A DNA stretch of 64,000 nucleotides from Dipylidium caninum (Eukaryota; Platyhelminthes; Cestoda; Cyclophyllidea; Dipylidiidae), in contig QEYB01000895.1 of NCBI GenBank assembly GCA_017562135.1, forward strand, positions 992,001 through 1,056,000, in the 5' to 3' direction. The position numbers and the translations under genes are program-made. Shown here one piece after another: positions 23,393 to 37,156 of this stretch. The notes under the pieces were generated by a model. It worked only from the letters and a program-made list of their open reading frames with translations. It was not told the DNA's origin and did no database searches. The stretch's first letter is position 1, and each line of letters begins with the position of its first letter.

Positions 23393-25562
23393 ATGTTTTT
23401 GATGCTCTTCATCTTATTTATACTCACTACTTCCTCATTTGCAAAGCCACATGATCCCTCTTTACGAACTTATGACAAAGTAGTTCGAAATCCACATAAT
23501 CTTTAGAAATTGAGTGAACCGTTGGTGGACTTGGATGAAATTACTTCGGATCGTTCGTCTATGACTAGAAAAGATGGCGAAAAACTTTTGGCGTAAATTC
23601 TAACGACTTTTAAACTCTTCTTAGCCAGCTAGTGGACAGAATGGACTTGGACTGCGACGGCTTTATATCGGAAGAAGAAATGAGGAAGTGGTTGAAGCAT
23701 GTCGCGTCCAAATATGTCGATCAAGACGTTAGTAGAACTTACGACGAATACGTGAACGAGTTCAAGACCGATTACGTCACCTTCGAACAACATAAAGCAA
23801 AAATTTCGGACGATTATGACGAAGATGAGGACTCCGATGGTAACCTAGTTGTTGGTGAGGCCCATTTATCCAGATGGCGAGCTCCAACGAACCATTTCTC
23901 GAGACGAGCGACGTTTTAAAAGGGCGGATGTAAACGGTGACGGAAAGCTTACGAAAGATGAGTTTGCGGCGTTTTTACACCCAGAAGAATTCGAGTATAT
24001 GAGGAGCATCGTCATTGATGTATGTCAATGCTTAAGGTTTTTGCGATATATGTATGTCTAAGGGGTTCGAAATACTGCTCTTTTTAGCAATAAGCTTCTA
24101 ATCGCAATGGTTTTTGAATGCCCTTTTTAAATTTTATTCGTCCTTGTTTTCTTATATTTTGCTTAATCTATTTGGAGCCTCCACGTTATTTTTTAGCGTT
24201 TTACTTCACGTGATTGCTTTGTCTCTCAGTTGCTCACCAATTTGCTGTGTTTACTGTTAGCTGTCCATTAAAATGTTTTGTAGGAAACACTTGAGGATTT
24301 GGATTCAAATAAAGATGGTCGTATCGATTTGGATGAATACACTGTGAGTTATAAACCTATTTGTGTTTAAGTACGTAATGCAAAAATAATACCCGTGTGT
24401 TTTGACATGCTGGACCAAATTATTATGCAGTTGGCGGAATGTGACTGCTTTCCAATGCCATCTGTGGGGTTATTTGTTTTGATAAATGTGTTTCTGATAA
24501 GTCTGTTTATTTTTTACGTCCTAAATGCCACATTATTTCTTAAAACTGCTTTGCATTTGCGGATACACTTCTATTTTGTAAGTATATTCTGGCCCGGTTG
24601 CAATATGAAATGTTTTTAAGCTAAAAGAGGCCATTGATCCATGTGTTCGTGCGCATTTACAATAATTATGGCTTTTGATCATACCGCCAATTTTTTTTAT
24701 TTTTGCGCTTTTTTTGTTAATATTTGGCCTCCCATTACCCCTTATATGTTTTTCACTTTGATTGGCCGACTAATAATTCTCTTAATTGGTTCATTTAAGA
24801 GCTTGTTAATGGCTTTATCTTGGTAAGTTTCCTGGTTCCGCTAGTTTTACCAACTTTGTCCTCTGTCCAATACTTTTTTGCAGATCGAGGTGGGGCGAGA
24901 TTTCATTTTCTTTGGCTCGTTTTATTCGTTTTCCTAATTTTTTACCTACTATATGCATTTTATCAACAGGGGACATGTGGGTCGATGATTCACAATCACC
25001 TCCGGAATGGGTAATGACCGAGCAACAACAGTTTAGGGAGACGCGAGATAAGAACAAGGATGGTTACCTTGATCGAGAGGAAATCCATGCTTGGCTTTTT
25101 CCTGCTGACTATGATCATATCGAGTCTGAATTGAAGCATCTCATGTCGGAAACTGACGACGATCGGGTTCGTGCAATCTTCCCTTCTCCTTTGAAATCGA
25201 CCTTTTATTATTTGATTGAGTTAATCAATTTGCTTATATCCATCTGTGAACCACATTGTTTATACGCTTTAAATAACTTAATAGTTTTTAGAATAACCCC
25301 CATGATATCTGAGCGTTTACTACTTTTCTTTACAGCTATTAATTACACCATTGTTTTGATTTCATAATAATACACTGATTAACTAAAACTGATGTCTTTG
25401 GTGGTCTAGTGTCTTGCATGTGTACGTCAATTCCTATATTCAATTATATTTTTTTAGGATGGGAGGTTGTCCAAGGATGAAATACTCTCGCACTACCATG
25501 TATTTATTGGAAGTCAAGCAACCGATTTCGGACAAGCTCTTTACCCGCATGATGAACTCTGA
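23393..25562 (+). CDS. CALU: Calumenin/reticulocalbin-type EF-hand protein with HDEL signal (CREC family)
   Basis: CREC proteins are low-affinity calcium binders of the ER and secretory pathway. Exons: 23393-23479 (signal peptide [17 protein letters not shown]), 23507-23592, 23625-23839, 23874-24019, 24284-24343, 24970-25166, 25458-25562. EF-hand loops can be read as [50 protein letters not shown] and a final [12 protein letters not shown], with a degenerate one between. The conserved end [13 protein letters not shown] is followed by HDEL, the ER retrieval signal. The first three introns are 27, 32 and 34 nt; the first removes an in-frame TAG. The exon 24343/24970 junction is one base out of phase with the obvious splice sites, which points to an indel or unusual donor. 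Orthology to calumenin rather than reticulocalbin is not resolved. Confidence 0.9.
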
Positions 25563-28500
25563 TCAAAATTGATGAGTTTTAATCAATCTAACTTCATTTG
25601 GGTCTGTTCTGGTCATCCCATAGGTACAAATTACTTGACACAAATATCGGTTTTCTATGTTAATCTTCTCCGCTTGTAACACTGTTGCACATTCAGATGC
25701 CCTTTTTGCTAATACAATTGAAGTATCGTTCATACCTAATCGAGCCAACCTTGCGTTAATTTCTCGGATGATGTGATAATATTAACAGAAGTTATAGGGG
25801 TTCTGTTGACTTGCTGAATCTTACTAACCACAGTAATTAGATTTTACTGGTCACAGGAATGCCTATGTGAAATGTTAAGATTTCAGTTAACGTACATTTG
25901 AAATATTTGTGTTCAGTGTTTTAAGTAAGTAAAAGTGTGTGCCAATGGGATTTGCTACCACCATCAGTGCTTTTGTAAAGTCTCGTGGTAGAGGGTCTCT
26001 CGAGTTTCATATTGAGTGTTATCAAATCATCGAAGTCTTCAAGATGATCTGCAGTGTTTGTATTATAAAAAGTGGGCCGTGGCAGACCTCGGAGAGCTGA
26101 GGCGTAGTTTTACTTGGTTAAATAAACAGTCGAAATGAGTGAGTTTCTTGGTGGCATTAATACCACCGCTAGCTTAAAACGAAATCTTAGGGTGGGACAT
26201 GAGTGTGCGTGCTTGGAGTTGACTTCTACCCGGTCTTTATTTCGAATCATGCCTTGGCCACCGCCAATGCCAGAATGGTGCTTTGCCTAACATTGTGCTT
26301 CCCGATGTTATGTGCATAAGCATAAATGTATTGGTAGGGGAATTTTCCATTAGTAATGAGCACTCTAATCTCCCGCAACTTTTGCATCACTTGCTGAAAC
26401 CCCCTCATATTAATCCCTCCCGTGAAAGGAAATCCATGCTGGAATATTGGGAATTGCGCCACCTTTACGTCGGCTTCATTTTGAAGGTAATCGCTCGGAA
26501 TTTTCGCCATATTCGGTGGTGGCGGGTCCTTGCTCTTATTGTCGAGAGATTTCCCGGTGGGCTAAATAGCGGGCCCATATTGCAACCATTCAGCTGCGGA
26601 GCATTTTTTGAGGGCGCTAAGTGGTGTTGTAGCGATCTATGCAACTCCAAGTCTCCATGGATCGTACTCTGGCCTTAGTGTACATTTATCACTACCGCAC
26701 CGATGGCAGCCCATTTCTCTACCCATTAGTGGTAGCAAAATAAAATTAACAACTCAAAGCAATTCTTCGGGTGTATGGTTTGGGGCGGGTGCATTTGCCA
26801 TGCTTTTGCAAATTCCCTACAACCAATTGTTTTGACCAGGGTGTATTATGCGGGAGCGGTTCTGCCTACTGAATATCACTTAGGATATTGTTTACCGAAG
26901 TCAACAGGGACTCCTTTGACCGTTCCTGTAAAATCACTGCTTGTGTTGCGGCAACGCTCGGCCGGTGAATAGACGGCAGGGAGGTTTTTGAGTAGCCTGG
27001 AGGATGCTTTTTAACAATTTCATCTGTTCAAGAGTATAGAGGTTGAGGAAAGAACTTGATGCGGCAAATAAGCATTCTTGATTGCGATATTCGAATTGGA
27101 GGCTCTAATTTTAGTCGTCGGATGCTTTCGCCTCATCACTGGAAGCAATGAACCTAAGTGTCCATTCACTCTCGGCAATGGAACGCCTAAAATGACTAGT
27201 AATTCAAGCAAGCAATCGTAAATCTCTAACGTGATTGAACATAAGCGTAAGCTGACGAAAAAGTCGCCTTGTATGAAGAAGTGACAAGATCTGTCGAAGC
27301 CACGGAAAACAGCATGAAATGCCGTGACCACACATAATGAGTGATTTCCTTCATCGAAAAGTGTGCAGTAGCTAATGGAGAAGTCACCTTCCTTTCTTCC
27401 ATAGTTTGGGCACCAATTGCGAGTAAAGTATGTAGAAAATCGAGAGAGATTGGACACGCGTCGCTTGCCCTTTTCCCACGACGCTTACCTTATTGCGTAG
27501 GCAAAATCCATGATGCTGAAAGCGCTTGCCTCCTAGCAGGCCCGTCCTTCGATTACTAAAACATTTGTATGAAAATCCGTTTTTTATAAAGGCATCGCCT
27601 AGCACCCATAGCAGGTATTTTAGCTGACACCTACTAATTCATTGCCGGCATACAAAAACGGAAGGTCAGAGGTGGTTGCCCTGGCATGAAGTCTTCCGTC
27701 ACTTTACGGGCACTGAATCAGTGAGGCTTGGCAAGGGGCATGAAAAGCTGCGCACGAGTACCGCAAGTGAGAATGTCTCAGTTTGTCCGGCCACCCCAAA
27801 TATGGGCAAAACAGACGTTGGACGAAGTGGAAAAAGCACACTTTTGCCTTGGACTTAAAAAGTGGATGATAATGGGTTTCGCTTTAGTTTAGACGAGCCT
27901 TTACCCCGGGTGCGCCAGATGATTACCAAGCAGAACGAAAATTAGGGATTGGGTCCATAACGAAGAACGCCAACTTGCCCCTACACCTTCTCCACAAACG
28001 ATAGCATTCATTTGCTCTCTGCCAACTTATTCTGCAACTGTCGGCTCGCACCTGGAGAGACCAAACCAGCGGGTGATGATACGCCACTTTTCTCGGTTCA
28101 GTGAAATCCCTTGTCCACACACTAAAATGTATGTGGATAAATCACCCCCTTAAGTTTTAGACAACTGAAAAATAATAAGTTTTTACTTGCTTTTATAAGT
28201 AAAAGATTATTTGGAAGGAACGAATTGTAGCTTGCTTGAGCGCCACAAAAAGGATGCCACGGGGGAGCATGGGGAGTTCCGGCGGGGGCCAGCAATTAGG
28301 CAAATAGGCTTCGCAGGCATGTGTAAAAGTGCGTTTGAGACGATGGTATGAATTGCGTGTTGGAGTGCACGTTGCCACGCGCCAGCACGGAAGTCGTAGT
28401 GTTTTTACCGCCTTTACACTCGTGTTCTCCTGCCAACTTGCCCCACAATAAGGTGTCGAATGTAAATACAGTTCCATACGGCTACGGAAATATCTCCCGA

Positions 28501-28960
28501 GGCAAGTAGAAGGTGGAGAGGAAGGAACGATTATCAGCCAATTAAAAAATGTGAGCGCATCGTTACCGAAATCCTCAGCCCTGCTAGAGACTCAATTAAG
28601 TAAGTAACAGTCTTAGACAGTCATCCACCGTTTCCAGTGCTCATCCACGCATTTCACACCAATATGGTCCATGCTCTGGGTCTTTTTGCCATCAGATGGA
28701 CCCCTCAAATTCACCACTGATTGCCTTGCAGCAGGATTGACTCGCAGTGCGTGAGGCAGACAGGCCTGGACCGTCGCACTAGCCCGCCTACGTGGCTGCA
28801 GTCCCGATGCTTCGGCATGTCCGTGCCTCTACGCGCTAATCCTCAATCAATGCCTGGGTCGGGATGCCTATAGAAGCATCATTCGCCTATCTTCTCAAGC
28901 GCGCGTGCATACTCCAAATGTCCACGTGCTTTCCTGGTTGCCGTCCTCGCAGCTGAAGTC
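25563..28960. other. Long intergenic block upstream of stonin
   Basis: About 3.4 kb. Frames of 60-145 codons occur on both strands between 26247 and 27858 (for example 27020-27457 minus and 26283-26678 plus) and overlap each other. None has a family motif or a plausible splice partner. The block is less AT-rich than its surroundings, so an old, eroded mobile element is possible, but no reverse transcriptase, integrase or transposase signature could be read. The stonin promoter should lie near its right edge. Confidence 0.4.
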
Positions 28961-31900
28961 ATGAGTAGAGACCGGGTAAACTCTATCGCTCAATTAGTGC
29001 GTCGACTGTCGAAGACCCTTTCGCTCAATCGCGGTTCGATTACCAACTTTGACTCCGAGGAACTTACAGAGGATGGCCATCGTCCCCACGTTCGTCTCCC
29101 CCCGCCACGCGCGAGCGTACGAGCCGATCAACGGAACGATGTTGGAGAAGCAATGTTCCCCTCGGGTCAGGAGATGAGCATCCTGCACCTCTTGCCTCTG
29201 CAGATTGCTTCGACATAACCGATACAAGCGATATGGAAGAGGAAGTAAGTGGTCAACCGACGGTTGTTGAAATGGGATATAACAGTGACAACAGCTCTGT
29301 GACTCCGAATTCACGCAGAGACAGCGAGGAAACACAAGTTACCAAGAATCCTGAGGAAGACCCAGTTTTCACGTATTCTGGAACTTCTACTAGTCAAATA
29401 TATGATTTCAGCTATCCTGCGACTCCTTATCAAGAAATTGAGGCTGTTCCGCCTTCAGCTAATCAGCAGAGTGATTCTCCCCCAAGTTCAAATTCAGTAG
29501 ATGCAAGTGGGAGCGAAATTAGTTCTTCAGAGGTAACATTTGAAAGGACAGATCAAAATGAACCCGAAATGGCGGCAAGCCAATCTGAAGAAGCTTATGA
29601 GCAAAGAGATGCCGGAGTTGATGATGCCTACATGAAGTTTATTCAGGACGACGGAAACAATAATGACGACGCCTATTTAGAGGCTCAACACAATCACAAA
29701 CAGGAACTCTTTCACGAGGCGAGTACAATCGCCGATGTTCTAGGACAGTCCCCTCAACACTATCAAGTTCCCATGAGTACAACACCGCCTGCAATACTTG
29801 TCACCTCACCATCAAACAATGACATAACACGAAAAACGCCCACGAGGCCCCCGCCGCCGGTTGCCGAAAGCGCCCCGCCAACCGTGCCGTCACTTCCTGT
29901 GGACGTGGGTGGGGAGGAGGAGGAGGAGGACGCAGCACATCACTCTTCGGGACCTGTGCGACCTCCGCCACCACGACCTTCTCCGATACACACGACCTCG
30001 CCAAGCCCAACGCATGCAAAAAAGCATAAAATATTTGGAATCAGTGTCGGTAAGAATAACCCACCCGGTACTTTTTATCGCTCGAACACGCATTAATTTA
30101 ATTGCAACATGTAGCGAGGGCGGCGCCGGTTGATAATATTTCACCTGCTCCCTTTGATCCAATTCCAGACGTCCTTCGGTTTGACGTCATTTGATAGGAC
30201 TAACGTCCGTGTGAAATCCAACAAGGTGTGAGCCCGGAGCTCTGGGCGGTTACGGCGGCCACTTTATCGCTCTACGCCCGCTGATGCTGATAAAAACACA
30301 AACTTTGCCTTCTCTAGTCACGCTCATTTTGCTTGTTCTACGGGGCAAATGAAAGGCTGTTTAAGTGGAGAGAGTTGTGACGAGTATAAGGGACCTCTTA
30401 AGGAAGTTTGTTGACGGAAACGGGTAGAATTCCTGTATAATCCCAAATAAGTCTTAATTACGGGTATTTGGAGGTAAGCCTGACAGCAAGCGTGTTCGAC
30501 GTAGAGCACGGTCAGAATAGGCTAATTACGGCAAATTAGCAACACTCAACTACGTTGCCTTTAGTTTATTGCACAGTCGTGTTCTCGCCACGAGTATTTT
30601 GCAGAGATTAATCCGACGGCATCCTAAAATCGCAAAGGGGAACAATGATATGATAAACAGGTGTCAATCAGGACATACTAGCACGTCTTAGTGGATTATT
30701 ATACCGATGTCGGTGTACTGCATCTAAGCACACATTAATTAATTTGTTGGATAAGGCATACATAATAATGCCTTTAAATGGCCCTGTCTCTGAGGGTTAA
30801 AGCATGGTGAAATCCAGAGAAATATGGGGAGCCCAAAATAGCGAAAATTCTTCGAGCACAAATTTTATTTCGATCACCGCTTTCGTGAAGGACGGGTCTG
30901 TAGCGGCCAAAGGAATGCATGAGCTCCTCCTCCTCCCCCTCCTCCCCCTCCTCCTCCTCCTCCTCCTCCTCCTCCTCAAGACAGGAAAACGATCTGAATG
31001 CCCATTGGTAGGCCGCGAGCGAACTCGTGCGTCCGCAGCGACGCACTCTGCGCCGCGGACGAGATGGCGCGTTGTCGACCGGTCGATAGTCGCGGCTGCG
31101 AGCGCACGCTCCAGCCACTCTCGTCCCCGCCCCACATTCCCCGCTTTCCACGAGGGTTCAACTCGCGTGGACTCCACACGCTCTCCTTGGATTTAACACG
31201 TCCCCAATCCCATCTACCACTTAGTCCGAAATACGGTTTGTTATGACGACTTAATTGAGCATTAAACACTTTTCCACCTCTTTTTCATAACCACCTGTTG
31301 CCTCCCTTTTGGGCTCTTCTTTCGTAATGACACTACAAGTAATCTGCAATGGTTAGGATGAAAGGACTCCACTTCAGTAACTTCATACCTCTTGCATATT
31401 TACTTTAATCTGCTTATTGGTGATACTCCGGGGATAACTATTGGAGCGTTCACTGTTCCCAACCGCCCTCGGAAATAACATGGATTTGAGCTAAATAGGT
31501 TCACAATGTGGAAGACGTAATAACGGGCCACTTTTCATTCAATATATCCTTATCCCGCCAGTTGTAAGATACACGGGATCAGGGGACATTTATGATAATT
31601 TGTCTACACCATTTTTTGAAGAGACATAAGTTAATTGAGCAGCGTACAGCAGTCGCACGGGTTTGTATGCTTTCGCATTATTACGACATCCGAAAAATAA
31701 TGGTGGACTCCAGTTACACGAGCCATTGGCTGCGCTGCGTGAGGGCAAAGACTGGACTCGGCTACTTTCTGCGGTCATGGTTTCATCACCGATCCGGCTT
31801 AAGAGTGCACTTTTGACGTCCTTCTGCATTTTCAGAGGAATCATGGCTTTAATAAACGAGTAAATTTGTGCACTTACTGACAGTGCCAGCAGAGACTAAT

Positions 31901-34900
31901 GCCGTGGGGGAGAAAAGATGGATTAGGGACTGCGATCCAGCCTCTTAACATCTGGCTGCATCATCAGGATTGACAGTGCTTGAAGTGATTGAGTCTGTTT
32001 GATTCAAACATGCACACAGAAAAACGATGGAATCATAACACTGGCGTGCGTTCTGTACTGCTTCCCAGTATTCTCATGATTCCGAACGAGTTGGAGTATG
32101 CTGAACTGAAGAAGCCATGAGCGACCGCGGCTGCTCGGCTGTCAAGCGCAGGCTCGCGATGGCACTTCGGAACAAAGTTGTACGCATGAACGCCATAAAT
32201 GTCATTACGAACACTTCCCCCGCGAAAGCGTAAACTTTGATCGGTTACAATTCGTTAGATAAGAATTTCGCCAAATTTTGTTTTTTAATAATATATATTT
32301 ATAATCAGATGATGATGATCGCCTCGACATTAAAACTTAGATGCAGACAGTTACATTAAGCTGCAGTGATTTCACTTCTCTTCTATCAAAAGGCTTTCTT
32401 TTAGGCGAGAGAAGCGTATTTTAGAAGTAATTGCGCCTGTCTCCGCTTCATGTAGCGGCTAACATTGAGGGAAACCATGCAGGAACAAGATTGTTCTCGT
32501 TTCAACAAGGTGCAGCGCTCAAGACGTGGCCTTTCGCCGCATCACCCTCTGCCACTTAAATTGATGTACACCCAAAATATACAGCATAAAACAACACCAG
32601 ACTGCCACAACACACAGTCCGACTAAAAGAATTCTCACGTTTCTACCGTACCGGAGTTGTGCTGAATCCCACTGCTGCAATTATACAGGCGCCACATTTA
32701 CTACCATAATTATTTACGCCTTATATATTTTACCACATGATTTACACCCTTAAAGTGCGATTTTTATGTTCGGTCATGACCATGTGTGGGACAGTATGAC
32801 CGAAGATTTGTAGATGGTGGCGCTGTTGGCACGTTTTAAGTTTCTACTGAAGGCTTAATTCTTCACCAGCCCATACGTGGTTAACTCTCTCTGACACTTA
32901 ATTATCAGATTGTCGTGTAACCCTCCGGACCGTTTTTGTAACACCGCGTCTATCTTGTCATGTAAAAAGTCAAAACCGGGATTGTAGACCTGCTCGTTTG
33001 AAGGGTGAATCCTTCGGAATATGCCTTTTACTGACCGTCGATAAGTAGCATGCCTTCCGGCGCCAAGATTATCAAATGCGTTTTCGAATTTCAGGCCCCC
33101 TGCCCTTTGATCCTGACCCCAATTTCCCATTTGCAAGTCACTTTGAGAAGAAGGGAATAGTACCCAATCCTAAGAAGGCGCTTAGAAATATTATAGGTGG
33201 AGAAAAGCGTAAGCAACGTCTCAAACGGAAGGAGGAGGCCGAAGTCGAACGTATTATCAAGACAGCACCTAAAGGCACACCGAAAAAGGAGACCGAAAAC
33301 CACTCCCCTCCGACTAAAAGCTATCTTTCCGACTGGCGTGAGTTTCAGGCTCGCGTTGAAGCAACAGTCATTGACACGACCTCAAGGCTAGAGTCTCTCA
33401 AGTGGAGCGAAAGGACCCTCGATTCTAAACAGGAAAGTTCCACGGACGATTGGGCCAATTTCGAGGCCCACAAAGAACCACAGGTTGCGGAAGATTGGGC
33501 GGAATTTGCTTCAGAAGAAGAATATCTGGAAAAACGCAGCGGTGGAGAACCATCACCAGTAAATTTGAGTCACACCGGGCAATTCGATTCACACATTTCT
33601 AATTCCGTTCAGGACGGCGATTGGGCGGAGTTTGCCAACTTGCGAAGGGGAAAACAGCCAACTGAGAATTTTGTAGTTATTGGCAAATCTCTGAACAACT
33701 CTTCGACGTCCGGTCTGGACGCTGTACAAAATTTTAATATAGATAACTGGGCAGATTTTGATACTTCGATTTCCGCCAGTTTCCGTAAGACTGTTACCGA
33801 ATCCCCGTGCAAGAGTAATTGGGCTGAATTTTCTTCGAACGAGGTAACGCAGAGCTCAGAAGTACCAGGCACTCAGTCTCCCATTGAAGAAGTAAATAGC
33901 AGTGACTTAGCTGCCGCTGAGATTGAGGATACGCGGGACCAAGAGGAAGACCTATTCTCGTCAACGGAAAAAAATTTGTCCCAAAATCCAGCTACGTCTG
34001 CGGATAAAGTTGACTGGTTTGTGGGAAATCATTGTGCGACGGCAAATTCTACTGCAAAACGAGAAGCTCAATCGTCTAGCACAGATAGTGAAGACACCTT
34101 GGACAGACAGCTTGTTTCATCCGAACAGTTACCGGGATCTCAAACTTCCCTCGATAGGCAGTCATCTACACCCAGTCAAATCCAACATTACGGTTACGAC
34201 GATCCTTCGTCACAAATAACAACTGAACTATATCAATCATCACCTGACCAGTGCACACTAATGGAAAAGTCCTCATTGTCCTCCTCACTTGGAGACTGCG
34301 ATGATCGACGCAATTCAGATGCACCCGGGGACAAGAACTTCCAGGTGTCGGAATACGACGTCTCCTACGGATATGGGGACGTGGGTTTTGGAGAGCAAGC
34401 TACATCAGAAAATAGCAGCTTAGCCACCTCGGGTGTACAGCATTTCGTTTCCAATGTTATCAACACGGCTGAATGCGAGTTAAACGAGGAGGCCACTCCC
34501 GATCCTAGGGCCTTCTACGGCAGTGGCGCCAAACGCCAACCTCGAGCGATTAGACAAGGCACATTAACGGAAAACAATCCATTCCGTGCAGCTTCGAAAA
34601 CAGAAAATCTGGAGAACAGTGGATGGGAGCTCAATGCGGAGCAACTGGCAATGGAGGATGAAAAAACGACCCTTGCCACGGTGGCTCTCTTCAGTCGGTC
34701 AGTGCATGGAGAAGATGAGGAAATGGTTGAGAATGTGGACGAGTATGAGGTTGGGGAAGTGCCAGGAACTTCTACATGTCAAACATTTGATCCTTTTCAA
34801 ACGATATATCCCACTTCCGATGGGAATAGTTCAAGTGACACCGAGAAGGAAGGACCAGGCGCCAAAACACCTCAGGTTTCAATTAAGAAAATAAATGCTA

Positions 34901-37156
34901 ATGATGAGGAAACTGATGAAGAACCTGTAGGCTGTCCTCTACTTCCAGCTCCTCCAAAAACAGAACTACGAGCTTATGCAGATGATCTTTCAGGTGGTGT
35001 TATGGGCAATGAATACGCCGAAGGAGGTAATCTCGCAGGCGCCTCCCTCGAGCATTCGACTCCTGCAGGCTGGGAAACCTTTAATGTCGACGTACCTGCT
35101 AACGATGATAAGAATGCAGACTATGAGGAGTTAAGTAAAGCATTTGAGGTTAGTTGGCCCAATCCACCGCCTCCGACACAACTGGTGCCCGATTTGCCGA
35201 GGCAAGATACTCCAGATCCTGACCTAGAAATTCCGTTTAATCCGCCTCCGCCGGCAGACCATGTCTGGCGACTGTGGATCAGGTTTCCAGAGAAGAAGAA
35301 GAAAGTGAAACAGATGAGTAAGTATACGACCGATCGAAGTTGGAAGGAGATCGCCATTACGTTGTCTGAAGATCGTGGACGTTGCGAGGTAAATTTGCAC
35401 GAAATTGACCCGGAAACCCAAGATTACTGCAAACAGCCCTACCGTACATTGCGCATGGAACCCTACATGCAATTGTCGCGGTGTAAACTCCAACACTACG
35501 ATAAATACGGCAAATTAAATATATTCAAAATAAACCATGTTTCATATCGAGAGCTGTTAGGAATGCGTCCAGAAAAGTTCTCAATTAGGACTTTTCAGAA
35601 CCTTATGTCACACAAACCGAAACAAAACGTGGCTCTTGATCACATACCTGTGTACACAGAAATTCTCAAATTTGGCTCTATGGACCGTACGTTGATGCGA
35701 AGTCTGATGTCAGTCTTGGAGGATTCCTTAATGCGAATACCGGCGCATAAGGACGAGGGTCTCAACTATACCCATGAGGAAGTTTGCTGTTATGTTGTCG
35801 ATGAATACATGGGGAAGCTCTCAGTTGGTGGAGTTATTGAAGAGCAGAAAGCACGAACTCGAATATTTTGTAGTGCATTTGTGAATGGAGGACCTCATAT
35901 TGTCCTGGGCATTAATGACAAGTGGCGCTTTGGGAGAGAGATTGTCCGCCGCTCAGATATCTTACCAGTGTTGCATGATGATTGGATAACGGTCCACAAA
36001 CCCGAGTTCCACTCCTGTCTCGAAATGGACGACTATGAAGGCGACCATTTACTGAAATTCTACCCTCTCGATGGATGTAAGTTTGAGCTCATGCGTTTCC
36101 GTGTCAGCCTCCGACATAATCGAGAACTTCCTATGCAACTCCACTGTTCGTACTCGATAGACAACCGAAAAGTGTCGATGCGTTGTGAGCTACTTGTACC
36201 GGGTTACTTCACAGCCACAGGACGATCCGGAGCTGTTCCTTGCGAGAATGTGGAGATTAGAATACCAGTGCCGGATGAATGGATATATCACTTCAGGGTT
36301 GAAAAGCACCATAAGATGGGCTCCGTGCACTCAACACTGAGAAAGCCTGGTCGAATAAAGGGATTGGAGAGAATCACACAAATGGCTCAAAGCCTACTCC
36401 CGCCCAGTTTACTAGAGGCCAGCATTGGGTTGGCTAAGTACGAACATCTCTTCAAGGCGATTGTCTGGCGCATCCCCCGAGTGCCCGAGAAAAACGAGGG
36501 TAAGGAGGAGATAACCATTTCCAACGGGTTTTATATACGTCTTTTAAAAATTATCTTTACTACTAGTGTAAATCGCCCATGAGAGGAAGCGATCGTTTAT
36601 TTACAATGCATGTCTCCGCCTCCATCCCCGCGAATGAGTCGTCATTCAAACCTCAATGTTTTTTATTCGTTTCACTATAGCCTCTTGCCGACCGCACCTC
36701 CTAACATGCAACCTCCTTCTGAATGCTCACGACACCGTGCCCGCGTGGGATGCTCTTGTAAAGGATGTCCATGTCGAATTCACTATGCCCTCAAGCACTG
36801 TCTCCGGAACAACAGTTCGCTCCGTCTCCGTGGAAACAACAGACAACGCGGAGAAGTTTGTGAAATACACAGCTAAATATTGCATCACCAAAAGTATCGA
36901 CTACCAACTGGGCCACAGGAAAGACAAACCCTTAAAGGGCATTCTGGACGTAGAAAAGGAGGAATCGTCATCATCGTCAGACTCAAATGCCGTAGATGAG
37001 TATGAAGGCACCGAAGCAACCGAAAATTCCGGAAAAAAGACTGAAACAGATGTTCCCACGGTGGATGATCTTCTTGGCGAGCCGCTACAAGAGCAAACCT
37101 CAACGCGCCCTGCCACCACGGTTAAACCCAACGAGCTAGTCGACATATTTGGCTAG
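28961..37156 (+). CDS. STON2: Stonin (stoned B), endocytic mu-homology adaptor, about 1643 residues
   Basis: Stonins are clathrin adaptors that sort synaptotagmin during synaptic-vesicle recycling. Exons: 28961-29165, 29204-30049, 33095-36499, 36681-37156; all phases agree and give about 1643 codons, far longer than vertebrate stonins (about 735-905 residues) and nearer to fly stoned B. The 38-nt first intron has a pyrimidine-rich acceptor. The N-terminal two thirds are acidic, Ser/Pro-rich and probably disordered, with a Pro-rich stretch, one NPF (ENNPFRA), a DPF (TFDPFQ) and a series of W-x-x-F motifs (see findings). The stonin homology domain starts near HVWRLWIRFPEKKKKV and the mu-homology domain follows, with IPVPDEWIYHFRVEKHHKMG, RKPGRIKGLERI and AKYEHLFKAIVWRIP. 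The last exon ends the mu domain (DVHVEFTMPSSTVSGTTVRS) and adds an acidic tail. Confidence 0.95.
30050..33094 (+). other. 3-kb intron of the stonin gene
   Basis: Joins the exon ending at 30049 (donor GTAAGA) to the long third exon (acceptor TTTCAG at 33089-33094). It contains the CCT tract and a GC-rich island at about 30920-31160. The frames inside are low-complexity or short and show no family features. Confidence 0.8.
30924..30977 (+). repeat. CCT trinucleotide microsatellite
   Basis: An imperfect run of about 18 CCT/CTC units within the stonin intron. It creates artificial Leu/Pro-rich or Glu-rich frames on the two strands. Confidence 0.95.

Noticed and set aside
23855..23873. A 19-nt intron in calumenin (GTGAGG..CCAG)
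   Set aside because: It keeps phase, but the 34-nt intron 23840-23873 with the same acceptor gives a better match to the family (an acidic DDG segment) and a plausible length.
24395..24826. Hydrophobic, membrane-like frames between calumenin exons
   Set aside because: They lie inside the 626-bp intron 24344-24969, are T-rich and have no family features; the EF-hand exons on both sides join across them.
26247..27605. Several overlapping frames of 60-145 codons on both strands
   Set aside because: No motif, splice pairing or consistent frame; they could be remnants of a mobile element, but no enzyme signature can be read.
30774..31196. Open frames of 125-130 codons on both strands around the CCT tract
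   Set aside because: They are produced by the trinucleotide repeat (poly-Leu on one strand, poly-Glu or poly-Arg on the other) and overlap each other inside a stonin intron.
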